DNA from: Leptolyngbya sp.
GTDB taxonomy: Bacteria; Cyanobacteriota; Cyanobacteriia; Phormidesmidales; Phormidesmidaceae
NCBI GenBank assembly: GCA_003249105.1
Contig: QBLT01000001.1
Coordinates: 28,648 to 92,647 of the forward strand
Length of the DNA: 64,000 nt
Direction: 5' to 3'
The notes under the pieces were generated by a model that was not told where the DNA came from, ran no database searches, and saw nothing but the letters and a program-made list of their open reading frames with translations. Both the position numbers and the translations under genes were made by a program. Positions 8,375-17,472 of the stretch are shown here, in pieces. How positions within the stretch are numbered: position 1 is the first letter of the stretch; the number at the start of each line of letters is the position of its first letter.

Positions 8375-9370
8375 CTAATCCAGCTCAATCCCCCCCGTGG
8401 GCGGCGCAACCGCAGGCGAGATCGCACTCACTCCTTGCCGCACCGCAATCTGCTCAATCACCCGCAGCCGTTCATAATCTTGCCCCGTCAAATCATTCTG
8501 CGTCGTCACACCCGCTGCATCCGCCGCAAAGATCTGCCCCCGGCCATCCTTCGCCCGCAGCGAGGTTGAGCGATCTGCACCCCGCTCAACCTCATAGTCA
8601 GCCCCAATTAACTTAGCCGGGCCACCCCCTGGGTCAAAACAGGTATCCATCACCCGAGACAACAAACTCGCCACCCCAATCTGCTGCCCACCCACCGCAT
8701 CAGCAGGGCCGCCATCCGCCTCTCCTCCCGCCGAAGCCAAACCAGCTTTAGCTAAAGCTGGTTTAGACTCCACCACATCTGCATCCATCACCGAGGCATC
8801 GTGCTCCTGCCGAAAGGTGGCCGAAGCAAACATCTGATCACCATCTCGGTAAAACTCCAGCTTGCCGTCCTGAAATACCGAAACCGCTGGTGCATCGGCA
8901 GGCAGTTCGCGATCTTTCACCGCCATTTTCAGCCCGTCAATAAACCCAGGATTTGCCTGCTCGTGCTGCATCATGTCTACAACCATAGTGCCCTCGGTGG
9001 TCAACAGCACCGAGTCACCCACCTGAATCTGCACTACCCCTTGCACTCTGGGAGAGCGGCCAGGGGTAGTGACTAGATCGGTCGGGGGGTGTGGCCCCAG
9101 GCCATCAGGCACCTTTCCCGGCTCAGTATGAATCGGCCCTGCTGGTAGCCCCAGACGATCTGGGGTACCTTCTAGCGCGAGCCCAGGCACTAGCGGCGAT
9201 GGCTCAGCCCCCTTCTTCACTGGCGAGGATGGGGAATCATGAACCACCACCTGTCGCCCTTGAATCAAGGCAATAGCCGCCAAGATTCCACTCATCACGT
9301 CACGGATAGAGTGCTCGGCCTTATCGCCGTCGTGCCCACGCACCCCCGTCGTTTCTTCCAGTCCAGCCAT
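8375..9370 (-). CDS. hypothetical protein, last gene of main transfer operon
   Basis: 331 aa, no recognised domain. It is acidic and Pro/Gly/Ala-rich, without a clear signal peptide or membrane segment apart from a weakly hydrophobic stretch at about 26-37. Residues 110-190 look foldable; the rest looks partly disordered. It starts 1 bp after the stop of the 70-aa gene, so it belongs to the virD4 transcript. The codons at 8739-8764 form a perfect 26-bp palindrome encoding a short SKPALAKAGL-like stretch, which looks like an in-frame insertion. A role beside the coupling protein (substrate docking) is possible but unsupported by homology. Confidence 0.65.
   Translation of the reverse strand: MAGLEETTGVRGHDGDKAEHSIRDVMSGILAAIALIQGRQVVVHDSPSSPVKKGAEPSPLVPGLALEGTPDRLGLPAGPIHTEPGKVPDGLGPHPPTDLVTTPGRSPRVQGVVQIQVGDSVLLTTEGTMVVDMMQHEQANPGFIDGLKMAVKDRELPADAPAVSVFQDGKLEFYRDGDQMFASATFRQEHDASVMDADVVESKPALAKAGLASAGGEADGGPADAVGGQQIGVASLLSRVMDTCFDPGGGPAKLIGADYEVERGADRSTSLRAKDGRGQIFAADAAGVTTQNDLTGQDYERLRVIEQIAVRQGVSAISPAVAPPTGGIELD
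8739..8764. repeat. 26-bp perfect palindrome inside a gene
   Basis: The left arm AAACCAGCTTTAG is followed directly by its exact reverse complement. It lies in frame within the 331-aa gene. The centre TTTAGCTAAA resembles that of the 16-bp palindrome at 3177-3192. Confidence 0.75.
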
Positions 9371-9371
9371 A

Positions 9372-9584
9372 TCAAACGTCCTCCCATGGGTCTGGGATAG
9401 TGGTCTCGGAGGCAGGCTCAGGCTCTTTGGCCTGTGGCACTGGGGTATCTGAGGAGGCCTGAGCAGCAGCTGTATCCGTCATCACGGGCATCGGGGCTCG
9501 GCCCGTGATGATGTCGGCAAGCCAGTTCACCGTCTTCACCATTTCGGGGTCAATGCCATTGGGGGGATAGCTGGGGTCTGCCAT
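9372..9584 (-). CDS. small hypothetical protein after virD4
   Basis: 70 aa, Pro/Ala/Glu-rich, start overlapping the virD4 stop at 9584. It begins MADPSYPPNGIDPEMV; no domain is recognised and it may be largely disordered except for a helix at about 12-28. The tight coupling between virD4 and the 331-aa gene supports it as a real gene. It could be a coupling-protein partner, but that is only positional. Confidence 0.6.
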   Translation of the reverse strand: MADPSYPPNGIDPEMVKTVNWLADIITGRAPMPVMTDTAAAQASSDTPVPQAKEPEPASETTIPDPWEDV

Positions 9585-11461
9585 TAGAATGCCTCCGTAA
9601 ATTCCATCAATGCCGCTGCGTTGATCACCCGTGCTCCAGCCTTCGGTGTCGGCAAAATGGAGGGCACCCCACCGTTAAACCGACCCCCTGACGCTTCAGC
9701 GCCCTCACCATCGACCGGCAGCGGCAACAGCTCCGCTGCGATCGCCATCCGAATCGCTATCTCCTGCCGGGCGCGATCGCTATCTCCCAGCGATTGCGGG
9801 GTACGGGCCTCCAGTTTTGCCTTCACCTTAGGCCAGGTCTTGACGCTCCAGTCGTCATCGAGCACGTCGGCCTTGGGCACCTTGATCGAAGAAATTAAGG
9901 GAATCGATGTCTCATCCTTGCGGCAGAAGCCGGGGCTAATCAGCACACACCGCCCCACCGGCAGCCGGTTAAACTGGGCAGGCTCAACAATGGGGCGTTT
10001 CTGCAAATGGTCGCTGGTCGAGTGTGAGGCTCCACCTTTGCCGCCGCTGCTGCGCGACTTTTGCTTGATCGTCACTTCCTCTTCGCCCAGATAATCCGAG
10101 AACATCCGGGCACTATCGGGATCTTGCGGATTAAACAATACCTTGGTGGCGCAACCGCCCAAAATCGCCCTGGCCTGCTCTCGCTTATAGGCATCCTCTA
10201 GCTGGGTAATGTTCTGAAAGCCAATTACCGTACACAGGCCGTCAGAACGGTTTTCGTTGAGCCACTGGGTCAAATAGGGCAGGTAAAGGGTCGGCAGCTC
10301 ATCAATGGCCAGCAGCAGCGGATCGCTCCGTTTCTTCGTGACATTCATCGTCACCATCATGTGCAGCACTGTGGCCACCAGGGGCGCAACGGCTTCACGC
10401 CTGCGCCGATCTAGACCCAGAATCACCAGTTGCTTACCGGATAGCTCAATTGGCAGCGTGGTCTGACCGCAAAAGGTTGAGATCAGCTCGGGGGCCATGA
10501 ACCGAGAAAACACCTTGCTGGCAGTACCGATCACCCCTGCCACCGTTTTTTCAGAATCCTTTAGCTGCAAGAGCTGAGAAAAGGCGTAATACACCCAGTG
10601 GGAAATGTGCCAGCCCTGGGGCAGATGACCCAGTTCTCCCAGACGCTTGCCTTCCATAATCCGGGCGGGCAGGGCATCGAGACCCAGCACGGCGCTGGCC
10701 GTCATCAAGTCAGGGTTGGGCATGCCCTTGGCCAGCATGAGAATGGCCTGGGTCAGCTGGTCTCCGGCGTCGGCAAAAAACTTATCCTCGGAGCTGTTGC
10801 TAGAGCGGGCAAAGTTGCGGTTCATCACCGACGCGATCTGCCGGGCCATCAGGGCATCGTCGGCATCGGCCATAAAGTCGAGGATGTTGCAGACCTCAGA
10901 CTCGGGGTAGCCCGGCGCAAAAATGCGCACGTCATAGCCTCGGCGGGCCGCATAGGCCACCAGACACTCGGCCTGCCCCGGATATTTGAAGTCGTAGACC
11001 AAGGCGGGCATACCCTCATCCAGCGCCGCGCGAATCAACGGGTTAATCGCCGAATAGGTTTTACCTGAACCGGGGCCACCCGCGATCGCTACCCCTCGCT
11101 GCACATCGGGCAGGTAGAGGGCCTTGGCATTGCGGGGCTTGCCCTGTTTGTTGCGCCGCAAGGAGCCAATGTAGAGGGCCACGGAGTTATGCTTCTTGGC
11201 CTTGAGCTGGGCGATCGCCCGTTTTCTCGCCCGTGCCTTTTCCGCGCCACCGCTGACGCTGCCCCTGGCAATCTTGCCGCTGGTTCCTCGGCCCTTCATG
11301 ATCTGCATGACCATGAACACCAGCGCGATCGCCCCCAGAATGATGCCGTTGCTGCCCATCAACGGTTTGAGCGCCGGGGCAATCGAATGCTCCACCGACT
11401 CTAGGGCCGTTGATCGGGCTGGGGGAGACTGTGCCAATAGAGCTTGTTCGGTGGCAAACAT
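9584..11461 (-). CDS. virD4: VirD4/TraG-type coupling ATPase
   Basis: 625 aa. A single N-terminal membrane segment lies at about 36-56, then a basic linker, Walker A GGPGSGKT at 128-135 and Walker B LLLAIDEL at 382-389, followed by the NENRSDGLCTVIGFQN block typical of TraG/TraD/VirD4 ATPases. The family forms a hexameric ring at the inner membrane that delivers the relaxase-DNA complex to the secretion channel. The C-terminal 150 residues are less conserved and Pro-rich. It starts 11 bp after the preceding gene's stop codon and ends overlapping the next small gene, within one operon. No relaxase gene is visible in the window. Confidence 0.93.
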   Translation of the reverse strand: MFATEQALLAQSPPARSTALESVEHSIAPALKPLMGSNGIILGAIALVFMVMQIMKGRGTSGKIARGSVSGGAEKARARKRAIAQLKAKKHNSVALYIGSLRRNKQGKPRNAKALYLPDVQRGVAIAGGPGSGKTYSAINPLIRAALDEGMPALVYDFKYPGQAECLVAYAARRGYDVRIFAPGYPESEVCNILDFMADADDALMARQIASVMNRNFARSSNSSEDKFFADAGDQLTQAILMLAKGMPNPDLMTASAVLGLDALPARIMEGKRLGELGHLPQGWHISHWVYYAFSQLLQLKDSEKTVAGVIGTASKVFSRFMAPELISTFCGQTTLPIELSGKQLVILGLDRRRREAVAPLVATVLHMMVTMNVTKKRSDPLLLAIDELPTLYLPYLTQWLNENRSDGLCTVIGFQNITQLEDAYKREQARAILGGCATKVLFNPQDPDSARMFSDYLGEEEVTIKQKSRSSGGKGGASHSTSDHLQKRPIVEPAQFNRLPVGRCVLISPGFCRKDETSIPLISSIKVPKADVLDDDWSVKTWPKVKAKLEARTPQSLGDSDRARQEIAIRMAIAAELLPLPVDGEGAEASGGRFNGGVPSILPTPKAGARVINAAALMEFTEAF

Positions 11462-11471
11462 ACTGGGCTAC

Positions 11472-12971
11472 CTAGGCCTTCTTCCGGCTCTTGGGGTTAG
11501 GTCGAGATCGAGTCGATGAATGTTTCTGGGACTGGTTCTGAACGGGCGGCAGATCGCGGGTTACCTGAGCCAACAGAGTGAACAATTGGGCCGGGTTGCC
11601 CTTCCACAGCCACCAAACCAGCGCGAGGGCGAGGGTTGATGAAAACGCCACCAGCCCAACTGGCCCTGGATTGTCAGTCAGGGCTTCGATCGCTTGGCTC
11701 ACCCGGCTCGACTCATCTGGGGCTAGAGCTGGGGTCTCTGGGGTGGGGCTGTAGGGAATAGCGCCAAAAGCCTGCTGCCCCAAAAAGACGGCATCCCCCG
11801 GCTTGACCACCATGAAAGGAATCGGGCCAATGCCGTAGGGCGAACAGTCCGCCGCCGTGCCCTCCCCCGACTGCCGACAGGTTCTAAAGTAGGCCACCAG
11901 CTGGATCTCGTCGCGAGACACCCGGTGCGGCACCACCTTGAACGACGGGTTATAGATGGCGGCACCCAGGCGCTCTAACCCCTGATTGACGGTAGTGAGG
12001 TCGCCCGTTCCCATGCCGCCCACCTGGCGCTGCCCGACCCGCCAGTGCAGCGATCGCGCCTGCCCTGGGACTGACTCTGGGGCCGAAAAGACTACTTCGA
12101 GGGCACCCTTGTCGGCCTCCTGCACGGTGGCGATCGCAATCTCACCCTGCACGCCGATTTTGCCCGGCAGCGTCCACAGGCTAAGGTTTTCAAGCAGCGG
12201 TACCTCTGTGAGTTTGGCCGACTCCCATTGGCTAAAGTTCTGGATCGGAGCGATCTCAATCCCCGGCAGCTCACCAATGGTGTAGTTGGCCAGGTCAAGA
12301 TAGGACAAGCTAATTTCACCGTACTTGGGGTGCTGCTTGATCAACTCGCCCAGGGTGGTGCCACCGGTAGCGACAAACGTGGGGTCAACAATGGCAATCA
12401 GGTCTTTGACCAACCGAGAGTCGGCCACCTTGAGCGACAAGAGTGCCGGAGCAGCTCTAACCAAGGACGAAAGCGTTTGATAGTTCAGCAGCCCAAACTT
12501 GTCCAAGGGGATGGCTCTGATTCCTCCATCTCTGCCCTTGCTGGCATACACCCCCAGCTGATCGGCGATCGCAGCCATAGTCAGCAGGTGGACGTCAAAG
12601 CCACCCTGCAAATCGCCCACCGTCAGCACGTCAGCGATCGCATCGCCCCGCTGCCACGACACCGACCCCCAGGTTCCCGCCTCCGCCAGCACGGGCAGAT
12701 CAGAGAAGGTAATCAGCCGCCAGTCAGGTATAGCCGCCTGGCGATCGCCAATCCGCAGCACCCCCAACGGCAGACTAAAATTAGCGGTAGTCAAGCCCGA
12801 GTGGGAGGGTTGCTCTGTTGCAGTCCCAGGGTGAGCTTCGGGCTGGGCCAGCGTCTCCGCCTCCTGAGCAGAGGCTGGGTCGAGGGGGGATGCAATAGCA
12901 CCAGCACTAGACACTACCCCCAGCACCACCAGGAGAATCAACGCCGGGAGCGAGGCTACCCGCCCCATCAT
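11472..12971 (-). CDS. secreted/membrane protein paralogous to the hydrolase N-terminus
   Basis: 499 aa. A signal segment at about 8-30 precedes a large extracytoplasmic region. A C-terminal membrane helix at about 438-456 leads to a short basic cytoplasmic tail (KSRKKA), so most of the protein lies outside the inner membrane. It aligns along most of its length with residues about 70-440 of the hydrolase at 654-3086. Shared features are the LTVGDL/FRLGDL motifs, the 'NYTIGELPGIE' versus 'FTVGDIPGLD' repeats, and the block FKVV...C-S-PYGIGPIPF before a short hydrophobic strand. The start overlaps the VirB9-like gene stop by 4 bp. Function is unknown; it may be a scaffold that positions the wall hydrolase or a channel component. 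The last cytoplasmic part is Arg/Ser/Lys-rich. Confidence 0.78.
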   Translation of the reverse strand: MMGRVASLPALILLVVLGVVSSAGAIASPLDPASAQEAETLAQPEAHPGTATEQPSHSGLTTANFSLPLGVLRIGDRQAAIPDWRLITFSDLPVLAEAGTWGSVSWQRGDAIADVLTVGDLQGGFDVHLLTMAAIADQLGVYASKGRDGGIRAIPLDKFGLLNYQTLSSLVRAAPALLSLKVADSRLVKDLIAIVDPTFVATGGTTLGELIKQHPKYGEISLSYLDLANYTIGELPGIEIAPIQNFSQWESAKLTEVPLLENLSLWTLPGKIGVQGEIAIATVQEADKGALEVVFSAPESVPGQARSLHWRVGQRQVGGMGTGDLTTVNQGLERLGAAIYNPSFKVVPHRVSRDEIQLVAYFRTCRQSGEGTAADCSPYGIGPIPFMVVKPGDAVFLGQQAFGAIPYSPTPETPALAPDESSRVSQAIEALTDNPGPVGLVAFSSTLALALVWWLWKGNPAQLFTLLAQVTRDLPPVQNQSQKHSSTRSRPNPKSRKKA

Positions 12972-13774
12972 TCGTCACCCCCAACCGCCTCAGCCGGGTC
13001 GAGCGGTGCTGCATCCGCATCCTCAGGGGCACCACCTGGCCTCGGGACAGTTTGGCGCTGCTGCTCCAGCCCCCGCCTCGCGACCGCCTGCACTACCTCC
13101 AGGCTTATACCAGTCTGAGCCGACGCCTCTGCCACCGGCACACCGTTAGCGATCAACGCCAAAAATGCCCTCAGACTTTGGTGCATGGGGCCATTGGTGG
13201 CGATCGTACCGGCTTCAATCAGGGCTGCAATCCCGTGGGAGAACGTTAGGGGAGTAGCACCCTGGCCAGGGCTGGCCGAAGCTTGAATCATGGCCCTGGG
13301 GCCAGATGGTGCCGGGGCAGAAACCACCGCGATCGTCGAGTAATCGGCTGGCCCAGACCCATAGGCGATCGGAAACTGGAAAAGGTGAGCTGTACCGGAG
13401 TCATCCCGCGCCACCACAGAGAGTAGAGTAGCCGGGGTAGAGGGCAATCCCTGGAACGAAACACCGCTGATACGCCGGAGGTGTACCACCTGAGCGCCAC
13501 CGGCATCAAGGGGCGAGTCAAAGTCGATGGTCAGCTTAGAGGGGTCATCTAACCAGGCTCGATAGATGCGCAGCCCGAGGCGAGAAAAGTCGAGGTTGGC
13601 CCCAGACCCCGGCCAGACCGTGATCGGTACCGTACCCGCCTGAGCCGCTTCTAACCGCACCTCCTGCCGCAGCGGGCGACCCTGGGCCAAGCCAGGTGCC
13701 CCCAGTACCGCCCACCAAAGGGGCACGGCGCACGCCGTCAGCGCTATACATAGCAGTCTGTTGCGGTCTTTCAT
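12968..13774 (-). CDS. TraK/VirB9-like outer-membrane complex component
   Basis: 268 aa. The signal peptide covers about residues 1-30 (ending GLAQG). The mature start reads VRLEAAQAGTVPITVWPGSG, resembling the TraK/VirB9-type beta domain, followed by LRIYRAWLDDPSKLTIDFD. In F- and P-type systems TraK/VirB9 sits with VirB10/TraB and a lipoprotein in the outer-membrane core complex. The gene lies between VirB10-like (9 bp) and the 499-aa protein (4 bp overlap). The C-terminal third has a helical HTH-like look (VAEASAQTGISLEVVQ) and an acidic Pro-rich tail. The assignment is family-level; the sequence is divergent. Confidence 0.78.
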   Translation of the reverse strand: MKDRNRLLCIALTACAVPLWWAVLGAPGLAQGRPLRQEVRLEAAQAGTVPITVWPGSGANLDFSRLGLRIYRAWLDDPSKLTIDFDSPLDAGGAQVVHLRRISGVSFQGLPSTPATLLSVVARDDSGTAHLFQFPIAYGSGPADYSTIAVVSAPAPSGPRAMIQASASPGQGATPLTFSHGIAALIEAGTIATNGPMHQSLRAFLALIANGVPVAEASAQTGISLEVVQAVARRGLEQQRQTVPRPGGAPEDADAAPLDPAEAVGGDE

Positions 13775-13783
13775 CGTGTAGTC

Positions 13784-15463
13784 CTACGGCTCAAAGACAA
13801 ATTCGTTCAGGGCAAAGACAGACACCTCCGCAGTGTCGTGAAACCAGATCCGGTTGCGGGAGTCGTAGTCGTCAATGCGCTGAGTCACCCGCTGCTGCTC
13901 GATCGGTAAAACGGCCTGAGCTGCGCCTGATAGAAGACCGGCAATGATGTTGACCGGGGCATATTCGGTAGCGACAGCGCTGGCTCCCTCACCGATAATC
14001 GTCTGCTGGCTAAGGGGGCGATTGAGCAGCTCGCCCACATGGCCGAGCGCCCCCAGGGCAGCTAGCTGCATCTGTGCCGCCCTGACCTCGCCACCGTTGC
14101 GCATCTCCTGGGCAACCAGAGGATTACCGTTGCCGCCCGTAATCAGCAGGTGATTCAGGGGCACTGGCGTTACCTTGCTCACCCCATCTTGGACCGTGAC
14201 CACATCGGTCACCGACAGCTCCACCATCCCCGAGCCTGCCAGCACAGACACCTCGGCTACTAGCACCGTGCCAGCGTCCAGAGCCACGGTACCGTTATCA
14301 GCTAGAAGTGGCTGACTGAGGGCGATCGCCGTTCGCTGACTCTGCTGTTCCCGGCTCAGATCTTCGGCCCAGTAAATTGGGGCGACCAGCGTGGCCGCCG
14401 CCGTTGTCCCTGGAGCCACTCGCTTCAGAGTCCGCCCCAGGATTGCAGCCTCCTCTATCTGCAACAACGCAGGGGTAGCATCGCTGACAAGCTGCGCGAT
14501 AGGCTCAGCCGCTGCGGGCTGCTGTGGCAAGGCAGAACTCGCCGGGGGTAACGACTCTATTGGCGTAGGTTGCTGTGGGCCTGGAGTAAAGGCGGGTTCC
14601 ATCCCCATGCCAGTGCCATAGCTGCCCATCGCCGCCAATGAGGCCCAAAGAACCTCCGGGGCAGGCGGAGGAGGCCTATTCACTACGTTTTGTCGCGGCG
14701 GCGATGCACTGGGTCTGGGCGCTGGCTCCACCTGACGTGGCGTTGCAGGGGCATAGGTCGGTGCAGTGCGAGTCACCGGCCCAGTCGGCTGCACGGCCTG
14801 GGGAGAGACAGCAACGGTAGGCTGAGCGCCTTCAGCCTGCACGGCCTGGGCGCGAGCCATCTGATTGCGCAACGCTAGCAACTCGGCGGCTGATGGATCA
14901 TTCCCTTCGCCATTGGTTCGAGCCTCGTGGAGCTGCAATGCCTGGGTTTGATTCCCCAGGGCATTGCGCGTCTTGAGTTGCCCAATCTCCTGCCGCTGCC
15001 GCTCTAGGGCCAACTGAGTCGGGTCTGCAGGCGGCTCTGGGGCTTGCTCTGGCCTCGCCGTGGGGGTTAAATCTCGCTTTCCGGCACTTTGAAAACCCGA
15101 TAAGACACCACCCACCACCACCATGCATAGCCCCCCAATCAGGGCAACAGAACCCGCCTTCACCAGAGGGTTAGCCCAGATCGGGGTACGGGTCTTTCCG
15201 TCTGCATGGACACGACCGGCCAGCACATCGCGGTCAACCAACTCCTCTTCATCATCCCCTTCCCCATCGGGGTCGGTCGCCACACCATCCAGCGACTCAT
15301 CACCCAATGCCCCAGAATTAGAAGGGGCGTTCTCTGGGTCAATGCCAACCAACAGAGATAGCTCATAGAGTTCATCGCGATCGAGATCGCCTTCATCGAG
15401 CAGCAAATCTACAGTGTTCGGAGCGATCGCCGCCCCATTTCCATTTTCAGTTCCAGTCGTCAT
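13784..15463 (-). CDS. virB10: VirB10/TraB-like channel scaffold
   Basis: 559 aa with VirB10/TrbI topology: an acidic cytoplasmic N-terminus (1-96), one membrane helix (about 100-122), a helical then Pro/Gln-rich periplasmic linker (about 125-330), and a C-terminal beta-barrel domain with ILGRTLKRVAPGT, LDAGTVLVAEV and MVELSVTDVV segments characteristic of VirB10/TraB. It would span both membranes and transmit ATP-driven gating. It overlaps the VirB8-like gene by 4 bp. The linker is unusually Pro-rich, as expected for crossing a thick cyanobacterial wall. Confidence 0.85.
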   Translation of the reverse strand: MTTGTENGNGAAIAPNTVDLLLDEGDLDRDELYELSLLVGIDPENAPSNSGALGDESLDGVATDPDGEGDDEEELVDRDVLAGRVHADGKTRTPIWANPLVKAGSVALIGGLCMVVVGGVLSGFQSAGKRDLTPTARPEQAPEPPADPTQLALERQRQEIGQLKTRNALGNQTQALQLHEARTNGEGNDPSAAELLALRNQMARAQAVQAEGAQPTVAVSPQAVQPTGPVTRTAPTYAPATPRQVEPAPRPSASPPRQNVVNRPPPPAPEVLWASLAAMGSYGTGMGMEPAFTPGPQQPTPIESLPPASSALPQQPAAAEPIAQLVSDATPALLQIEEAAILGRTLKRVAPGTTAAATLVAPIYWAEDLSREQQSQRTAIALSQPLLADNGTVALDAGTVLVAEVSVLAGSGMVELSVTDVVTVQDGVSKVTPVPLNHLLITGGNGNPLVAQEMRNGGEVRAAQMQLAALGALGHVGELLNRPLSQQTIIGEGASAVATEYAPVNIIAGLLSGAAQAVLPIEQQRVTQRIDDYDSRNRIWFHDTAEVSVFALNEFVFEP

Positions 15464-16203
15464 CTCGCCGCCTCCGTCATCTCAGTAATGTCAGTAATTT
15501 GCAGTCCTGCCGAACGCACTTGGTAGACGGCCCGCTGCACCGCCGTCGCTTCAGCCTCCATCGGGTCAGAAGGCGGCTCAACGGCCTGAATACGAATCAC
15601 CTTGTTGACCGGAATCGCAATCCCACCAGGATTTTTCACGTCGAAAATAATCAGATTCGCGACCATGGTTACATCCCAAAAACCAGGCGCAATTAGCAGA
15701 GGTTCAGACAGGGACTCAATATTGAAAACACTTTGCGCTTGCCCCTGAAACACCGATCTCGGGGTCAAGGCACCGACCTGCTCCAAAAATGAACCCCGAA
15801 AGTCTTCAGAAAGACTAAAACTCGCTTGCCACGCTTTTGTGGTGACGGTATTGCTTCCTGCCTTGACGCCTGAATCAGTCGTTGTTTGGATTGTTCCAGT
15901 CGCATCCTGAGCTTGACTGACTCCATTCCAGGTAAATACCATCGTCATTGCCTGCCTCGTGAACAGGCGAATCGACTCCGGTGTTCTATCTAGGTTGTCG
16001 ATCGGCTTCACCGTAAACGAGTTGCCGTCAATGGTTTGAACCAGTGTCGGGACAGGCTTTCTAGCGATTTGACTGGTCGCCATCCCCAGCACTGCCGTCA
16101 GCAACAGATTGAGGCCACCCAGCACTAGCGCTAGCAACACAAAGAGGGGGAGCAGGTTTTCAGTTGCGAGTAAACCTTGTCTTTTCGGGTTGATTAATGT
16201 CAT
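15460..16203 (-). CDS. VirB8/TraE-like inner-membrane assembly factor
   Basis: 247 aa. A short cytoplasmic N-terminus and one membrane helix (about 16-42) precede a periplasmic domain of about 200 aa with the NTF2-like character of VirB8/TraE (TPESIRLFTRQAMTMVFTW near the start, VTMVANLIIFDVKN in the core). VirB8 proteins nucleate the inner-membrane complex. Position between the VirB6-like and VirB10-like genes supports the call. Sequence identity to classic VirB8 looks low, so this rests on topology, length and gene order. Confidence 0.72.
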   Translation of the reverse strand: MTLINPKRQGLLATENLLPLFVLLALVLGGLNLLLTAVLGMATSQIARKPVPTLVQTIDGNSFTVKPIDNLDRTPESIRLFTRQAMTMVFTWNGVSQAQDATGTIQTTTDSGVKAGSNTVTTKAWQASFSLSEDFRGSFLEQVGALTPRSVFQGQAQSVFNIESLSEPLLIAPGFWDVTMVANLIIFDVKNPGGIAIPVNKVIRIQAVEPPSDPMEAEATAVQRAVYQVRSAGLQITDITEMTEAAR

Positions 16204-16253
16204 CTCATTTACCTACAGGGTCTACGGCCAAATAAATTTCAACGAGGGAGAAA

Positions 16254-17414
16254 TCAGCGCCCCCTTTGCGGCAGTCTTGGATAGGCCAATTGAGAGGAAT
16301 GGTTCGTACTCACGTGGGTAGTCGATAGCGCCATCCGACTGAGCAGTATGGTTGCAGCGCCCGTTGACCCGGCCAGCATGATATTGAAAATTGCCAATCC
16401 GCCCCCACTGGCCAACCCCAGCGCCAGCGCCGGGGCCAGCAGGGCAATTAAGACCAGGAACCCATTGGTATCAAAGGTGTTGGCATTCATAATCACGACG
16501 GCACACATGCCGACAATGATGTTGTAGGCCATCTGAGCAAAACCCAGACTCAAGAATCCGGTTATCCAGGCAAAGATGGGTTTGCCGCCAAAGGGCAACA
16601 GACTGGCTGCCACAGCGAACGGCCCCATCAGCGCCGTGAGCAACAGCGAAATTTGAATCAAATTCACAAACGCCCACTGAAAGGCCATCAAAAAAGCATG
16701 GATAACTACACGAGACTGAGAGCCGATTAGGCCACCAAATGCACCCGGCAGAATATCGCCTACATTGCCGTCAGTGTTATAGGCGTCGATCGCCCCTCGC
16801 ACCATCTGCAAGGTCATGTCAATTTGAGGAAAAACGCTACCAGCAACGCCCGTAGCCGTTACTAGCCAATGCTGCTTAAAATCGCCCACCGTCGCCTCGA
16901 TCTGCGCATAGGCCATTTCCAGACACTGGATCTGGGCCTCCCCCAGTAGGGACTGACATTGCTGCACCTGGGCATCCACCTCGGCGACCACAACACCCTT
17001 GGCGATCGCCCCCCGGATCGCTTCTTCCAGGGTGACGTTCAACATCGAGACTTGCAGCACCTGCTCATTCGTTCTGTTGATGACATCTCGAACAGAGCGC
17101 GTAGAAATGCCCAAAAGGCTACCTTGATTACTCAGTAGAGCAACCACAATCAGCGGCCACACCAGCATTCTCAGCGGTTCCCGGTAATCATCCTCATGCA
17201 CGGCCATATAGGCAAATCGCATCATGAACAAGACCAACGCCCCAACGGCAAAGATCAGCGCCAGTCCGGTGATTTGGGTGTAGAGTTCCGAGGTAAACAG
17301 CTGCGTCCAATAAAGGCTATAGATATCGCCAATATCACGGCTCATCTCAAAGCCCTGGCGAAGCAGCTCGCCAGCACCTTGCACTCCTAAAATCTGCGTC
17401 GAATTTACGGTCAT
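16254..17414 (-). CDS. VirB6/TrbL-like polytopic membrane protein
   Basis: 386 aa with about six membrane segments: two in the first 105 residues, then a soluble periplasmic or cytoplasmic loop of about 120 aa, then at least four in residues 220-365 (FVNLIQISLLLTALMGPFAV, MAYNIIVGMCAVVIMN, LIALLAPALALGLASGG among them). Length, the central loop and the C-terminal helices fit VirB6/TrbL/TraG-N channel proteins. It lies between the repeat protein and the VirB8-like gene in the transfer operon. Confidence 0.77.
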   Translation of the reverse strand: MTVNSTQILGVQGAGELLRQGFEMSRDIGDIYSLYWTQLFTSELYTQITGLALIFAVGALVLFMMRFAYMAVHEDDYREPLRMLVWPLIVVALLSNQGSLLGISTRSVRDVINRTNEQVLQVSMLNVTLEEAIRGAIAKGVVVAEVDAQVQQCQSLLGEAQIQCLEMAYAQIEATVGDFKQHWLVTATGVAGSVFPQIDMTLQMVRGAIDAYNTDGNVGDILPGAFGGLIGSQSRVVIHAFLMAFQWAFVNLIQISLLLTALMGPFAVAASLLPFGGKPIFAWITGFLSLGFAQMAYNIIVGMCAVVIMNANTFDTNGFLVLIALLAPALALGLASGGGLAIFNIMLAGSTGAATILLSRMALSTTHVSTNHSSQLAYPRLPQRGR

Positions 17415-17472
17415 CTGCCGTCACCAAGAAGAACACTCAACCCAAATCGGTCACACCGTTTCCGCTTCGTTG

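Noticed and set aside
12228-13118. Plus-strand frame of about 296 codons
   Set aside because: It lies antisense to the 11472 and 12968 transfer genes, which have motifs, signal peptides and tight overlaps; the plus-strand frame has no ribosome-binding site or domain.
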